Assembly: GCA_026770585.1 (NCBI GenBank)
Contig: MU646461.1
Location: forward strand, 608,751 to 619,883
Origin: Baffinella frigidus
Taxonomy: Eukaryota > Cryptophyceae > Cryptomonadales > Baffinellaceae
DNA: 11,133 bases
Reading direction: 5' to 3'
Part shown: piece by piece, positions 6,409 to 11,133 of the stretch
Numbering within the stretch: position 1 is the first letter of the stretch
Layout: every line of letters begins with the position of its first letter
Made by a program: the position numbers and the translations under genes
The notes under the pieces: model-generated
What the model was told of the DNA's origin: nothing
The model's input: the letters and a program-made list of their open reading frames with translations, nothing else
Databases searched by the model: none

Positions 6409-6572
6409 GTGAGCGACTATTCAAAAGTTGACAGGCTGGTGAGCGACTATTCAAAAGTTGACAGGCTTGGCTTTGCGGTGCAAATCCGTCAACTTTGGAG
6501 CGGGAAAGAGCCCGGGCTCACCAAACTGGTGAGCCCAAAAAGACTGCGACAAAGACCGGAGATGCAGGTGAG
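6398..6572 (+). mobile_element. Element with 16-bp flanking direct repeats overlapping a splice donor
   Basis: CGGAGATGCAGGTGAG occurs at 6398-6413 and again exactly at 6557-6572. Between them lies copy 2 of the dispersed GACTATTC element. The copy's first 30 bases (6409-6438, GTGAGCGACTATTCAAAAGT and so on) are repeated in tandem at 6439-6468. It ends with the palindromic GGGCTCACCAAACTGGTGAG. The direct repeats look like a target-site duplication that copies the exon 2 end together with its GT donor. Confidence 0.65.
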
Positions 6573-6582
6573 GCAGAGGCTT

Positions 6583-6744
6583 TAGAGCGCTGTGCAGAGA
6601 AGTTGGCCACGGAAAATAATGGAAAATCGAGAAATTGGAGCCATTTTGTCATCTTTTGATATAATTTCTCAAAAGTGGACAAAATGGCTCCAATTTCCCC
6701 ATTTTCCCATTTTTCGGTGGCCAACTTCTCTGCACAGCGCTCTA
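6583..6744. mobile_element. 162-bp foldback/MITE with 28-bp perfect inverted ends
   Basis: The left end (6583-6610) starts TAGAGCGCTGTGCAGAGAAG and its exact reverse complement is 6717-6744. Complementarity continues inward through GAAAATGGGGAAATTGGAGCC-like sequence with a few mismatches, leaving a short AT-rich centre. Both borders are TA, which fits a TA target-site duplication of Tc1/mariner-like elements; this is inference. Open frames across it on both strands are mirror translations and not genes. Confidence 0.9.
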
Positions 6745-6862
6745 GTTCCGGGCCAGAATAAATTATGTCCCGCGAGACGTCCAAAGACGTCTAAAGGATC
6801 TCTGATACAAACCAAGGTACACCAAGGTAATTTAAACCCTCAAATGTTTATAATCCAGCTCT

Positions 6863-6913
6863 CAGCTGCTTTACAAAAAAATCTCACAGCCGAGGACTGT
6901 AAAGCAGCTGAGG
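6863..6913. repeat. Short hairpin with CTCAGCTGCTTTACA arms
   Basis: CTCAGCTGCTTTACA and its exact reverse complement TGTAAAGCAGCTGAG are separated by 21 bases. A further GGACTGTGGTGTAGAGCAAC segment follows and recurs in diverged form near 7282-7314, so this is another dispersed repeat. Confidence 0.7.
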
Positions 6914-7050
6914 ACTGTGGTGTAGAGCAACTGATGGAGAGAGGGAGCAGCCTGTATTGTGAAAGCAGCTGTTGCAGAGAGGGTAGACTAGAGCTCATAA
7001 CCTGAGAAGAGAATATCTCGCCTTAACCACTCGGCGAACCGTGCATATTC

Positions 7051-7212
7051 ATAGGGTAACGGCCTGAAAATGGGGTAGTTAGGCATACGGCATTGCCTAG
7101 GACCTCCTACCGTAGGCCGAGGGATCCCAGGACCAAAACGTCTCGGCCTACGGTAGGAGGTCCTAGGCAATGCCGTAGGCCTAACTACCCCATTTTTGGT
7201 CGGTTACCCTAT
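7051..7212. mobile_element. 162-bp foldback element with 71-bp arms
   Basis: The arms 7051-7121 and 7142-7212 match at 66 of 71 positions without gaps, with a 20-nt loop. The ends read ATAGGG and CCCTAT, consistent with a TA target-site duplication around GGG/CCC ends. The inner arm includes CCTAGGACCTCCTACCGTAG, which uses the same words as the CCCTACCGTAGGG / CCTAGGACCTC modules at 8.7-11.1 kb, so it is probably related to that family. Non-coding. Confidence 0.9.
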
Positions 7213-7541
7213 TAACATTGACTCCGTGACCAAAAGGGACATGGAGACACACCGGTCTCCAGGGGGTGTATCTCTCTCAGACTGGGTAGTAGAGCGACTG
7301 ATGCAGAGAGAGCGAAGACGTCACTGAAGTGGTGGCGGTGCGTCCGTGTTGACACCCTAAACCAATAGTTTTCTAGCCCTTATATACGAACAAAGGGCTC
7401 AAAGGGCCCAGCCAGATTTTGGGTGGGGCTGGAGGGATCCAGGGGCAGGAGGGCAGGGCGGGGGAGGGCGGCTGGATCGGTGACCTCCCAGATCCGGTGC
7501 GTGAGTCCGCGTTCAGTGGCGGTGCGTGAGTCCGTGTTGAC
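7213..7541. other. Non-coding stretch with short repeats
   Basis: I see no gene. GGAGAC and GGTCTCC form a small hairpin near 7241-7260. GTAGAGCGACTGATGCAGAG at about 7290 resembles 6927-6946. A unit reading GTGGCGGTGCGT then CCGTGTTGACACCCTAAACC occurs at about 7330-7363 and again at 7516-7548 (with GAGT inserted), each time running into CCCTAAA repeats. Confidence 0.6.
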
Positions 7542-7675
7542 ACCCTAAACCCTAAACCCTAAACCCTAAACCCAAGACTGGATGAGTCCGAGACCCGTCC
7601 AGTTCAGGGGTGGGTTTAGGGTGTCCGCGTTAGTAAACCCTACACCCAACCCTGAACCCTAAACCCAAGACTGGA
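7542..7675 (+). repeat. Interstitial CCCTAAA repeats with a duplicated junction
   Basis: Two short CCCTAAA runs each end in the same junction, CTAAACCCAAGACTGGATG (near 7565 and 7658). Between them CCGTCCAGTTCAGGGGTGGG and a GGGTTTAGGG-type reversal occur, so telomere-like repeat of both polarities lies within 130 bases. Confidence 0.75.
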
Positions 7676-7733
7676 TGTTTGAGTACCACTTCCATCCAAG
7701 GTCCATTCGCCGTCGCCAGTTCAGTAAAAAGTG

Positions 7734-7919
7734 CTCTCTCTCTCTCTCTGTCTCGCTCGCTCTCTCTCTCGCTCGCTCGCTCTCTCTCTCTCTCTCCATG
7801 TCTCTATCTCTCTCTCTCTCTCGCTCTCTCTCGCTCGCTCGCTCTCTCTTTCTCTCTCTCTTTCTCTCTCTCTCGCTCTCTCGCTCGCTCTCTCTCTCTT
7901 TCTTTTGCTCTCTCTCTCT
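7734..7919 (+). repeat. CT microsatellite 2
   Basis: This is a 186-nt CT/GCTC/TTTCTC tract, followed by an AT-rich TATATATAATATATATAT segment. It produces long SLSLSL and RERERE frames that are not genes. Unlike the other two CT tracts, no clear exon follows within 100 bases. Confidence 0.9.
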
Positions 7920-7983
7920 ATATATAATATATATATCGTTCACTTTGCCTTTGAGATCGCTTCGAGAGTACCGGTTTCAAAAC

Positions 7984-8204
7984 TCTAAACCCAAAACCCA
8001 AAACCCAAAACCCAAAACCCAAAACCCAAAACCCAAAACCCAAAACCTAAACCCTCACCATAAATCATTAACCATAAACCCTAAACCATACACCACAAAC
8101 CACAAACCACAAACCATAAACCATAAACCATAAACCATAAACCATAAACCATAAACTACAAACCACAAACCATAAACCACAAACCCTAAAGCCTGAACCC
8201 TAGC
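7984..8204 (+). repeat. AAACCCA / AAACCAT / AAACCAC tandem arrays
   Basis: Perfect AAACCCA heptamers (7984-8048) pass into CCATAAA and CCACAAA variants. All are seven-base relatives of CCCTAAA, which shows stepwise drift and local re-amplification of telomere-like units. Confidence 0.85.
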
Positions 8205-8236
8205 AGTGCCATCTCGCACCAGCAACCCTCGGATGG

Positions 8237-8317
8237 GCTGTGGGGAAATACGTCGCAGCCAGCACAAGCCACGCGTCCGCGCGGGCATGGTGCAGACTCG
8301 GTACTCGCTCTGTCTCA
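8237..8317 (+). repeat. Dispersed GC-rich repeat F, copy 1
   Basis: The unit reads GCTGTGGGGAAATACGTCGC, then AAGCCACGCGTCCGCGCGGG and CATGGTGCAGACTCGGTACT. Copies lie at 8615-8678 and, partial, at 8854-8906. Two of the three copies (1 and 3) are followed closely by a dispersed GACTATTC element. Confidence 0.8.
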
Positions 8318-8333
8318 CGTGGGTTGACCGTGA

Positions 8334-8428
8334 GACTATCCCCAAGTTGGCTGGGGTTGAGGTACCTCGTCAACTTTGGCGCGGGAAAGAGCCCGGGGGA
8401 AGCAGATTGGTGAGCCTGAATAGACTGA
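8334..8428 (+). repeat. Dispersed 'GACTATTC' element, copy 3 (diverged)
   Basis: GACTATCCCCAAGTTGGCTG, then CGTCAACTTTGGCGCGGGAA and AGAGCCCGGGG, then TTGGTGAGCCTGAATAGACT match the other copies in order. The middle is shortened compared with 8904-9008. Confidence 0.75.
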
Positions 8429-8483
8429 GCGGGGGCCAGACGTACATCGCAGACTTGGTGCGCATACACCCTTCTGAACGCCG

Positions 8484-8528
8484 CAAGAACCGTGCTCATA
8501 ACCCTCTACAAGAACCGTGCTCATAACC
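8484..8528 (+). repeat. Short tandem duplication
   Basis: CAAGAACCGTGCTCATAACC is present twice in a row, separated by CTCTA. Confidence 0.85.
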
Positions 8529-8614
8529 TGGCATACAGTATTGGTGCCCTTAGAGCCAAGATAGCCAAGATACCCACACCCCGGAAACCGAAACCCGAGA
8601 ACCGTAGATAATGT

Positions 8615-8678
8615 GCTGTGGGGAAGTACGTCGCAGCACAAGCCATGCGTCCGCGCGGGCATGGTGCAGACTCGGTGC
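8615..8678 (+). repeat. Dispersed GC-rich repeat F, copy 2
   Basis: GCTGTGGGGAAGTACGTCGC is followed by AAGCCATGCGTCCGCGCGGG and CATGGTGCAGACTCGGTG. It runs directly into the foldback element that starts at about 8682. Confidence 0.8.
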
Positions 8679-8681
8679 GTA

Positions 8682-8780
8682 TGTTCCGTAAGTGGCAAGT
8701 AGGCACACACACCCTACCGTAGGGCCCTAGGACCTGCCTATACGGGGTCAATTTTGACCCCATGGCACTGGAGGGAAACA
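8682..8780. mobile_element. Foldback element of the CCCTACCGTAGGG family, copy 1
   Basis: Order of modules: AAGTGGCAAGTAGGC, CCCTACCGTAGGG (8712-8724), CCTAGGACCTGCC, then the palindrome GGGGTCAATTTTGACCCC. The outer ends are only weakly inverted. The same order is seen at 9742-9844 and 11038-11133, and reversed at 10721-10825. Confidence 0.65.
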
Positions 8781-8792
8781 GTTGTGTACTCC

Positions 8793-8856
8793 AAGTTTTT
8801 TACCAGAAAGAGTAATTTATAATACTTGTACGGGGTATATAACTACAAGTATAGCA
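8793..8856 (+). repeat. Diverged fragment of the giant palindrome's AT-rich module
   Basis: ACCAGAAAGAGTAATTTATA, then TACGGGGTATATAACTACAA and GTATAGCAC align with ACCAGGAAAGGAGAGTATAA, GTAGGGTGTATAACTACATG and TGTAGCAC at 2279-2330. It lies about 6 kb from the palindrome, which shows that the module is dispersed on its own. Confidence 0.6.
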
Positions 8857-8906
8857 CACGCCACGCGTCCGCCCGCGCTTGGTGTAGACTCGGTACTCTG
8901 TCTCAG
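8854..8906 (+). repeat. Dispersed GC-rich repeat F, copy 3 (partial)
   Basis: GCACACGCCACGCGTCCGCC, then TTGGTGTAGACTCGGTACTC and TGTCTCA match the second half of the copy at 8237-8317. Confidence 0.7.
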
Positions 8907-9008
8907 TCTATTTGGGCTCACCACTTTGGTGAGCCCGGGCTCTTTCCCGCGCCAAAGTTGACGGATTTGTACCGCAAACCTAGCATGTCAACTTGAGAAT
9001 AGTCCGAC
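8904..9008 (-). repeat. Dispersed 'GACTATTC' element, copy 4 (inverted, longest)
   Basis: Read on the minus strand it goes from GGACTATTCTCAAGTTGACA through GCGGTACAAATCCGTCAACT and TTGGCGCGGGAAAGAGCCCG to the hairpin GGGCTCACCAAAGTGGTGAG and AAATAGACT. It appears to be the best preserved copy and shows the full unit of about 105 bp. Confidence 0.8.
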
Positions 9009-9051
9009 AGTCGACCCGAGTGATGCCGTGCTTTCTCGTCTCTCGCCATTT

Positions 9052-9136
9052 CCAAGTAAGCATTTGTGTAGTACTTTTCATATCCATTGGAGCCATTCAA
9101 GTAACAATCATACCAATCACACAAATGCCTACTTGG
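9052..9136. mobile_element. 85-bp foldback element
   Basis: CCAAGTAAGCATTTGTGT (9052-9069) and the reverse complement of 9119-9136 match at 17 of 18 positions. It is immediately followed by a small hairpin, GGTTCAGCAC/TGCTGAACC, and then a two-copy tandem of CCGAGGCGGGCCTATC (about 9168-9202). Confidence 0.75.
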
Positions 9137-9216
9137 GTTCAGCACTGCTGAACCCCGCTGGTACTTGTTCCGAGGCGGGCCTATCAATCCCGAGGCGGGC
9201 CTATCCTAGGCGTGTA

Positions 9217-9397
9217 CAGGGGTACCTCGCGCATAAGGAAGTCTCTTTCCACGCTGCTGGGGGGGGCCCTGATGTGATCAGAAAGGAAGCACGGCTTTTC
9301 TGCAGAACTAGTTCCAGTGTCCGCCTATGTCGGGAGCTCGAAAAACCTAAAGGACCTAAAGGATGTACACCACCATGCGGGATGTCATACGCCCGAC
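9217..9397. other. Unassigned stretch between foldback modules
   Basis: It starts with a variant of the GGGGTACCTCGCTCATAAGA module (9218-9241), whose partner is not obvious. The rest is mixed sequence with a tandem CCTAAAGGA doublet near 9349. Open frames cross it on both strands but none is convincing. Confidence 0.4.
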
Positions 9398-9512
9398 AGG
9401 GGTACCTCACTCATAAGGAACCGGCTCCTCCTAGGGCCCTACAGTAGGCCTATGCCTAGGGCCCTAGGGTGGTCTTATGAGGAGGGCAGTTTCTTATGAG
9501 CGAGGTACCCCT
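9398..9512. mobile_element. Foldback element with GGGGTACCTC-CTCATAAG ends, copy 1
   Basis: The left end AGGGGTACCTCACTCATAAG and right end CTTATGAGCGAGGTACCCCT are inverted repeats with one mismatch. Inside are TCCTCCTAGGGCCCTACAGT and CCTAGGGCCCTAGGGTGGTC, which pair in part. The same outer module occurs at 9218, 9678, 10210, 10829 and 10919. Non-coding. Confidence 0.8.
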
Positions 9513-9551
9513 GTAGACCTCATCTGGTTCGCCACGGAGGAAAGCTCTGGG

Positions 9552-9700
9552 GATACAGTCCCGCCTATGCCTGGGGTCCTACGGTTGTCCACCATAGGGC
9601 CCTGGGCAGAGCCCTGCTGTAGGGACCACCTGAGGACCCTAGGCATATCCCTACTGTAGGGTCCTAGGGGGAGGCGGTTTCTTATGAGCGAGGTACCCCT
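9552..9700. mobile_element. Composite of foldback modules with one GGGGTACCTC end
   Basis: Modules include GCTCTGGGGATACAGTCCCG (also at 10628-10647), CCACCATAGGGCCCTGGGCA, CCCTACTGTAGGGTCCTAGG and the terminal module TTTCTTATGAGCGAGGTACC (from 9678). Partial inner complementarity is present, but the left partner of the terminal module is missing, so it may be a truncated or recombined element. Confidence 0.6.
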
Positions 9701-9741
9701 GTAGTCTCTCTCCTGCTGAACTGTGGTTATAACCTGTCTGC

Positions 9742-9844
9742 TATCCTGAAGTGGCGAGTAGGTGCATACGCCCTACCGTAGGGCCCTAGGACCTGCCTAG
9801 GACCTCCGTGGGGTCAGTTTTGACCCCATGGCACGGACGTGATA
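9742..9844. mobile_element. Foldback element of the CCCTACCGTAGGG family, copy 2
   Basis: Modules in order: TATCCTGAAGTGGCGAGTAG, CCCTACCGTAGGG, CCTAGGACCTGCCTAGGACC, then GGGGTCAGTTTTGACCCC and a decayed right end GCACGGACGTGATA. It abuts the next exon block directly: the intron tail CCCCGCCCTACCAG follows at once. Confidence 0.7.
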
Positions 9845-9858
9845 CCCCGCCCTACCAG

Positions 9859-9921
9859 CGGCGCTTCCATTGCTCGCAACGTTGCTATTAACAATCGGCA
9901 TCAACGTCGTTATTCACAAAG
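9859..9921 (+). CDS. Candidate exon of the membrane-protein gene (diverged paralogous block)
   Basis: The block is 63 nt between CCCTACCAG and AAAG|GTCTCT. Read in phase 1 in and phase 1 out, it encodes ALPLLATLLLTIGINVVIHK, a hydrophobic segment, and its outgoing phase fits the next exon at 10037. Its first nine codons (counting from just before the splice site) align with the start of exon 10037-10130: five codons differ, four synonymously and one as Ala/Gly. It may be a true preceding exon, or a decayed copy of the next one. The second half (TLLLTIG) does not match the later exon at the DNA level. Confidence 0.4.
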
Positions 9922-9922
9922 G

Positions 9923-9924
9923 TC

Positions 9925-9971
<47 letters not shown>

Positions 9972-9972
9972 A

Positions 9973-10007
<35 letters not shown>
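9923..10007 (+). repeat. CT microsatellite 3, polypyrimidine tract of the next exon
   Basis: A CT/CTAT tract starts right after the candidate donor at 9921 and ends 29 bases before the CCAG acceptor at 10036. That AG is the first after the tract. The whole interval 9922-10036 would be a 115-nt GT-AG intron. Confidence 0.85.
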
Positions 10008-10008
<1 letters not shown>

Positions 10009-10036
10009 GAAATAACACCGAACCCTCCCCTACCAG

Positions 10037-10130
10037 CGGGGCTGCCGTTGCTGGCGGGGCTCGGGGCGATGTTTCTCACGGGAGATTGGAACGTGGCCAA
10101 CGCCCTCCTCTTCTCGTGCTTCGGCGTCGG
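10037..10130 (+). CDS. Late exon of the membrane-protein gene (duplicated exon, copy 2)
   Basis: The exon is 94 nt between CCCTACCAG and a GG|GTACCC donor, with two leading bases, 30 codons and two trailing bases. It encodes GLPLLAGLGAM followed by FLTGDWNVANALLFSCFGVG, two hydrophobic stretches split by the polar GDWN turn, as expected of a re-entrant or double-spanning membrane segment. Its last 60 coding bases (10072-10131) are repeated at 10270-10329 with only synonymous change, which strongly supports this frame. The acceptor sits behind CT tract 3. No stop in this frame within the exon. Which membrane-protein family this belongs to is not clear from the sequence. Confidence 0.65.
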
Positions 10131-10154
10131 GTACCCCCTCACCCTACAAGGGTT

Positions 10155-10256
10155 GGACCACCATAAGGCCCTAGGCGTAGCCCTACTGTAGGGTCCTAGG
10201 AGGAGGCGCTTTCTTATGAGCGAGGTACCCCTATGCCCAGGGCCTTATGGTGGTCC
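10155..10256. mobile_element. 102-bp foldback element between duplicated exon blocks
   Basis: GGACCACCATAAGGCCCT at the left and AGGGCCTTATGGTGGTCC at the right are inverted repeats (one interrupted position in the inner part). Inside are CCCTACTGTAGGGTCCTAGG and the shared module TTTCTTATGAGCGAGGTACC (10210-10232). It fills most of the gap between exon copies 10072-10131 and 10270-10329. Confidence 0.8.
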
Positions 10257-10269
10257 TAGTGGGGGGGTC

Positions 10270-10329
10270 TTTCTCACGGGGGATTGGAACGTGGCCAACG
10301 CCCTTCTCTTCTCGTGCTTTGGAGTGGGG
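10270..10329 (+). CDS. Duplicated exon block, copy 3 (alternative exon or remnant)
   Basis: It encodes exactly the same 20 residues as 10072-10131, FLTGDWNVANALLFSCFGVG. Five of 60 bases differ, all at third codon positions (GGA/GGG, CTC/CTT, TTC/TTT, GGC/GGA, GTC/GTG). A donor in the same position (GG|GTTGAT) follows. It lacks the upstream GLPLLAGLGAM part; instead CCTAGTGGGGGGGTC, the edge of the foldback element, precedes it. It could be a mutually exclusive exon using a TAG acceptor near 10259, or a remnant kept alike by gene conversion. Its downstream side enters CCCTAAA repeats. Confidence 0.55.
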
Positions 10330-10335
10330 TTGATC

Positions 10336-10556
10336 CCAAACCCTAAACCTCTAACCCTAAACCCTAAACCCTAAACCCTAAACCCTAAACCCTAAACCCT
10401 AAACCCTGAACCCTGAACTGGAGACCCTAAACCCCAAGCCCTAAACCTTAAACCCTAAACCCTGAACCCTAAACCTAAACCCTAAACCCTAAACCCTAAA
10501 CCCTGAACCCTAAACCCTCAGCCCTAAACCCTCAGCCCTAAACCCTCAACCCTAAA
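10336..10556 (+). repeat. Interstitial CCCTAAA array
   Basis: This is the cleanest telomere-type array in the window, with runs of perfect CCCTAAA and some CCCTGAA and CCCTCAG variants, C-rich strand on plus. It begins six bases after the duplicated exon block. TTTAGGG is the telomere repeat of many plants and algae. Confidence 0.9.
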
Positions 10557-10720
10557 TCAGGACTGTTTACTTCGGTTACATCAGGTTGTGAGCCTTAGGT
10601 TGTAAGAAGGTACCTTTCGGGCCGCAGCGCTCTGGGGATACAGTCCCGTGTAGGATGCCCGGAAAGCAGCGCTCGGGTATCAAACGCATGGGCGGGGGGC
10701 GGGGGCGGCGCGAGGCACCA
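10557..10720. other. Short unassigned stretch
   Basis: It holds GCTCTGGGGATACAGTCCCG (10628-10647), shared with 9552-9571, two GCAGCGCTC words and a G-rich GGCGGGGGGCGGGGGCGGCG tract near 10691. No gene seen. Confidence 0.5.
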
Positions 10721-10825
10721 TATCCCTTAAGTGGCCAGCCGGTCAAAATTGACCCCAAAGAGGTCCTAGGCAGGTCCTAGGGCCCTACGGTAGGGCGTGT
10801 GAGCCCACTGGCCACTTGAGGGATA
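10721..10825. mobile_element. 105-bp foldback element of the CCCTACCGTAGGG family, inverted order
   Basis: TATCCCTTAAGTGGCCAG (10721-10738) and CTGGCCACTTGAGGGATA (10808-10825) are 18-bp terminal inverted repeats with one mismatch and TA borders. The inside order is GGTCAAAATTGACC, GAGGTCCTAGGCAGGTCCTA, then CCCTACGGTAGGG, the reverse of the copies at 8682 and 9742. This is the most complete copy and defines the family's ends. Confidence 0.85.
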
Positions 10826-10828
10826 CAC

Positions 10829-10941
10829 GGGTACCTCGCTCATAAGAAAGTGCCACCCCCTAGGTCCCTACAGTAGGGCTACGCCTAGGGTCCTATGGCG
10901 GTCCTAGGGGGCAGGGTGTTTCTTATGAGCGAGGTACCCCT
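10829..10941. mobile_element. Foldback element with GGGGTACCTC-CTCATAAG ends, copy 2
   Basis: GGGTACCTCGCTCATAAGAA at the left pairs with TTCTTATGAGCGAGGTACCC at the right. Inside, CCACCCCCTAGG and CCTAGGGGGC partly pair around CCCTACAGTAGGG-like sequence. A lone GGCCACTTGAGGGATA, the terminus of the other family, follows at 10947-10962. Confidence 0.8.
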
Positions 10942-11037
10942 GTACCGGCCACTTGAGGGATACAGACACAGGGCCAAGCAGCCGTTCTCCACATGTACAT
11001 GAAAGCAAAATCGTCTGACGATTCCCGACTTAAGGGG

Positions 11038-11133
11038 TATCCCTTAAGTGGCCAGTAGGCTCATACGCCCTACCGTAGGGCCCTAGGACCTGCCTAGGAC
11101 CTCTTGGCGGTCAAATTTGACCGCCTCGCCACT
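11038..11133. mobile_element. Foldback element of the CCCTACCGTAGGG family, cut by the window end
   Basis: TATCCCTTAAGTGGCCAGTA opens the element, followed by CCCTACCGTAGGG, CCTAGGACCTGCCTAGGACC and GGCGGTCAAATTTGACCGCC. The window ends at GCCACT, the expected first bases of the right inverted repeat. The left border overlaps a perfect palindrome, CTTAAGGGGTATCCCTTAAG (11028-11047). Confidence 0.8.

Noticed and set aside
6027-6431. SLSLSL and RERERE open frames around CT tract 1 (same for 7659-8133 and 9870-10166)
   Set aside because: A pure CT/GA microsatellite is open in several frames on both strands; composition alone explains them.
7984-8204. CRISPR array
   Set aside because: The seven-base units have no unique spacers between longer repeats, and the setting is eukaryotic.
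8055-8345. Minus-strand frame with GLWFVVYGLWF repeats
   Set aside because: It is a translation of the CCATAAA and CCACAAA arrays.
8206-8526. A 106-codon plus-strand frame
   Set aside because: It spans repeat F and the GACTATTC element, whose other copies are broken in this frame; not conserved as protein.

Overview
This window looks like nuclear DNA of a repeat-rich eukaryotic alga or protist. It has TTTAGGG/CCCTAAA-type (plant and algal) telomere-like repeats, long CT/GA microsatellites, many foldback elements, and small exons with GT-AG borders. There are no ribosome-binding sites, operons or long uninterrupted reading frames, which argues against bacterial, phage or organellar DNA. A dinoflagellate or other alveolate/chromist alga is my best guess from the repeat style, but the sequence alone does not fix the lineage. 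Most long open frames are translated repeats (SLSLSL, YTLHPTP, NPKP) and are not genes.

Layout. 1-22 is a G homopolymer, perhaps a sequence-end artefact. 172-2250 is a telomere-associated-like array: degenerate CCCTAA repeats, two CCCTACA arrays, and a family of GC-rich units separated by telomere-like spacers, one unit split by a 177-bp foldback element. 2244-3039 is a palindrome of about 796 bp, followed by a G-rich TTTAGGG-type tract to about 3368. 3416-4784 is mostly low-information DNA with a 65-bp direct repeat, a tRNA-like SINE head and two foldback elements. 5173-5620 holds exons of a minus-strand gene. 5619-10329 holds exons of a plus-strand gene whose introns are full of CT tracts and mobile elements. 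8237-11133 is a dense patchwork of short foldback modules.

Genes. Two split genes are supported. The minus-strand gene has two exons with compatible phase (5367-5492 and 5173-5314), a 52-nt intron, and a possible first exon that encodes a basic presequence. The plus-strand gene encodes a small hydrophobic, probably multi-pass membrane protein. Exon 1 (5619-5703) and exon 2 (6359-6408) join in phase, and exon-like blocks at 9859-9921, 10037-10130 and 10270-10329 encode related membrane-segment sequence. At least one exon between 6408 and 9859 is missing from my model. The two genes are head to head, and their candidate start codons share one CATG. I recognise neither family.

The most interesting signals are these. 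(1) A 60-bp exon block is duplicated with five differences, all synonymous, on either side of a foldback element. (2) Exon starts are repeated on both sides of CT tracts that act as polypyrimidine tracts. (3) A 16-bp direct repeat containing a splice donor flanks a dispersed element. (4) The large palindrome has repeats that are homogenised within each arm. Together these suggest recent element activity inside and around exons, possibly introner-like, but this is inference.
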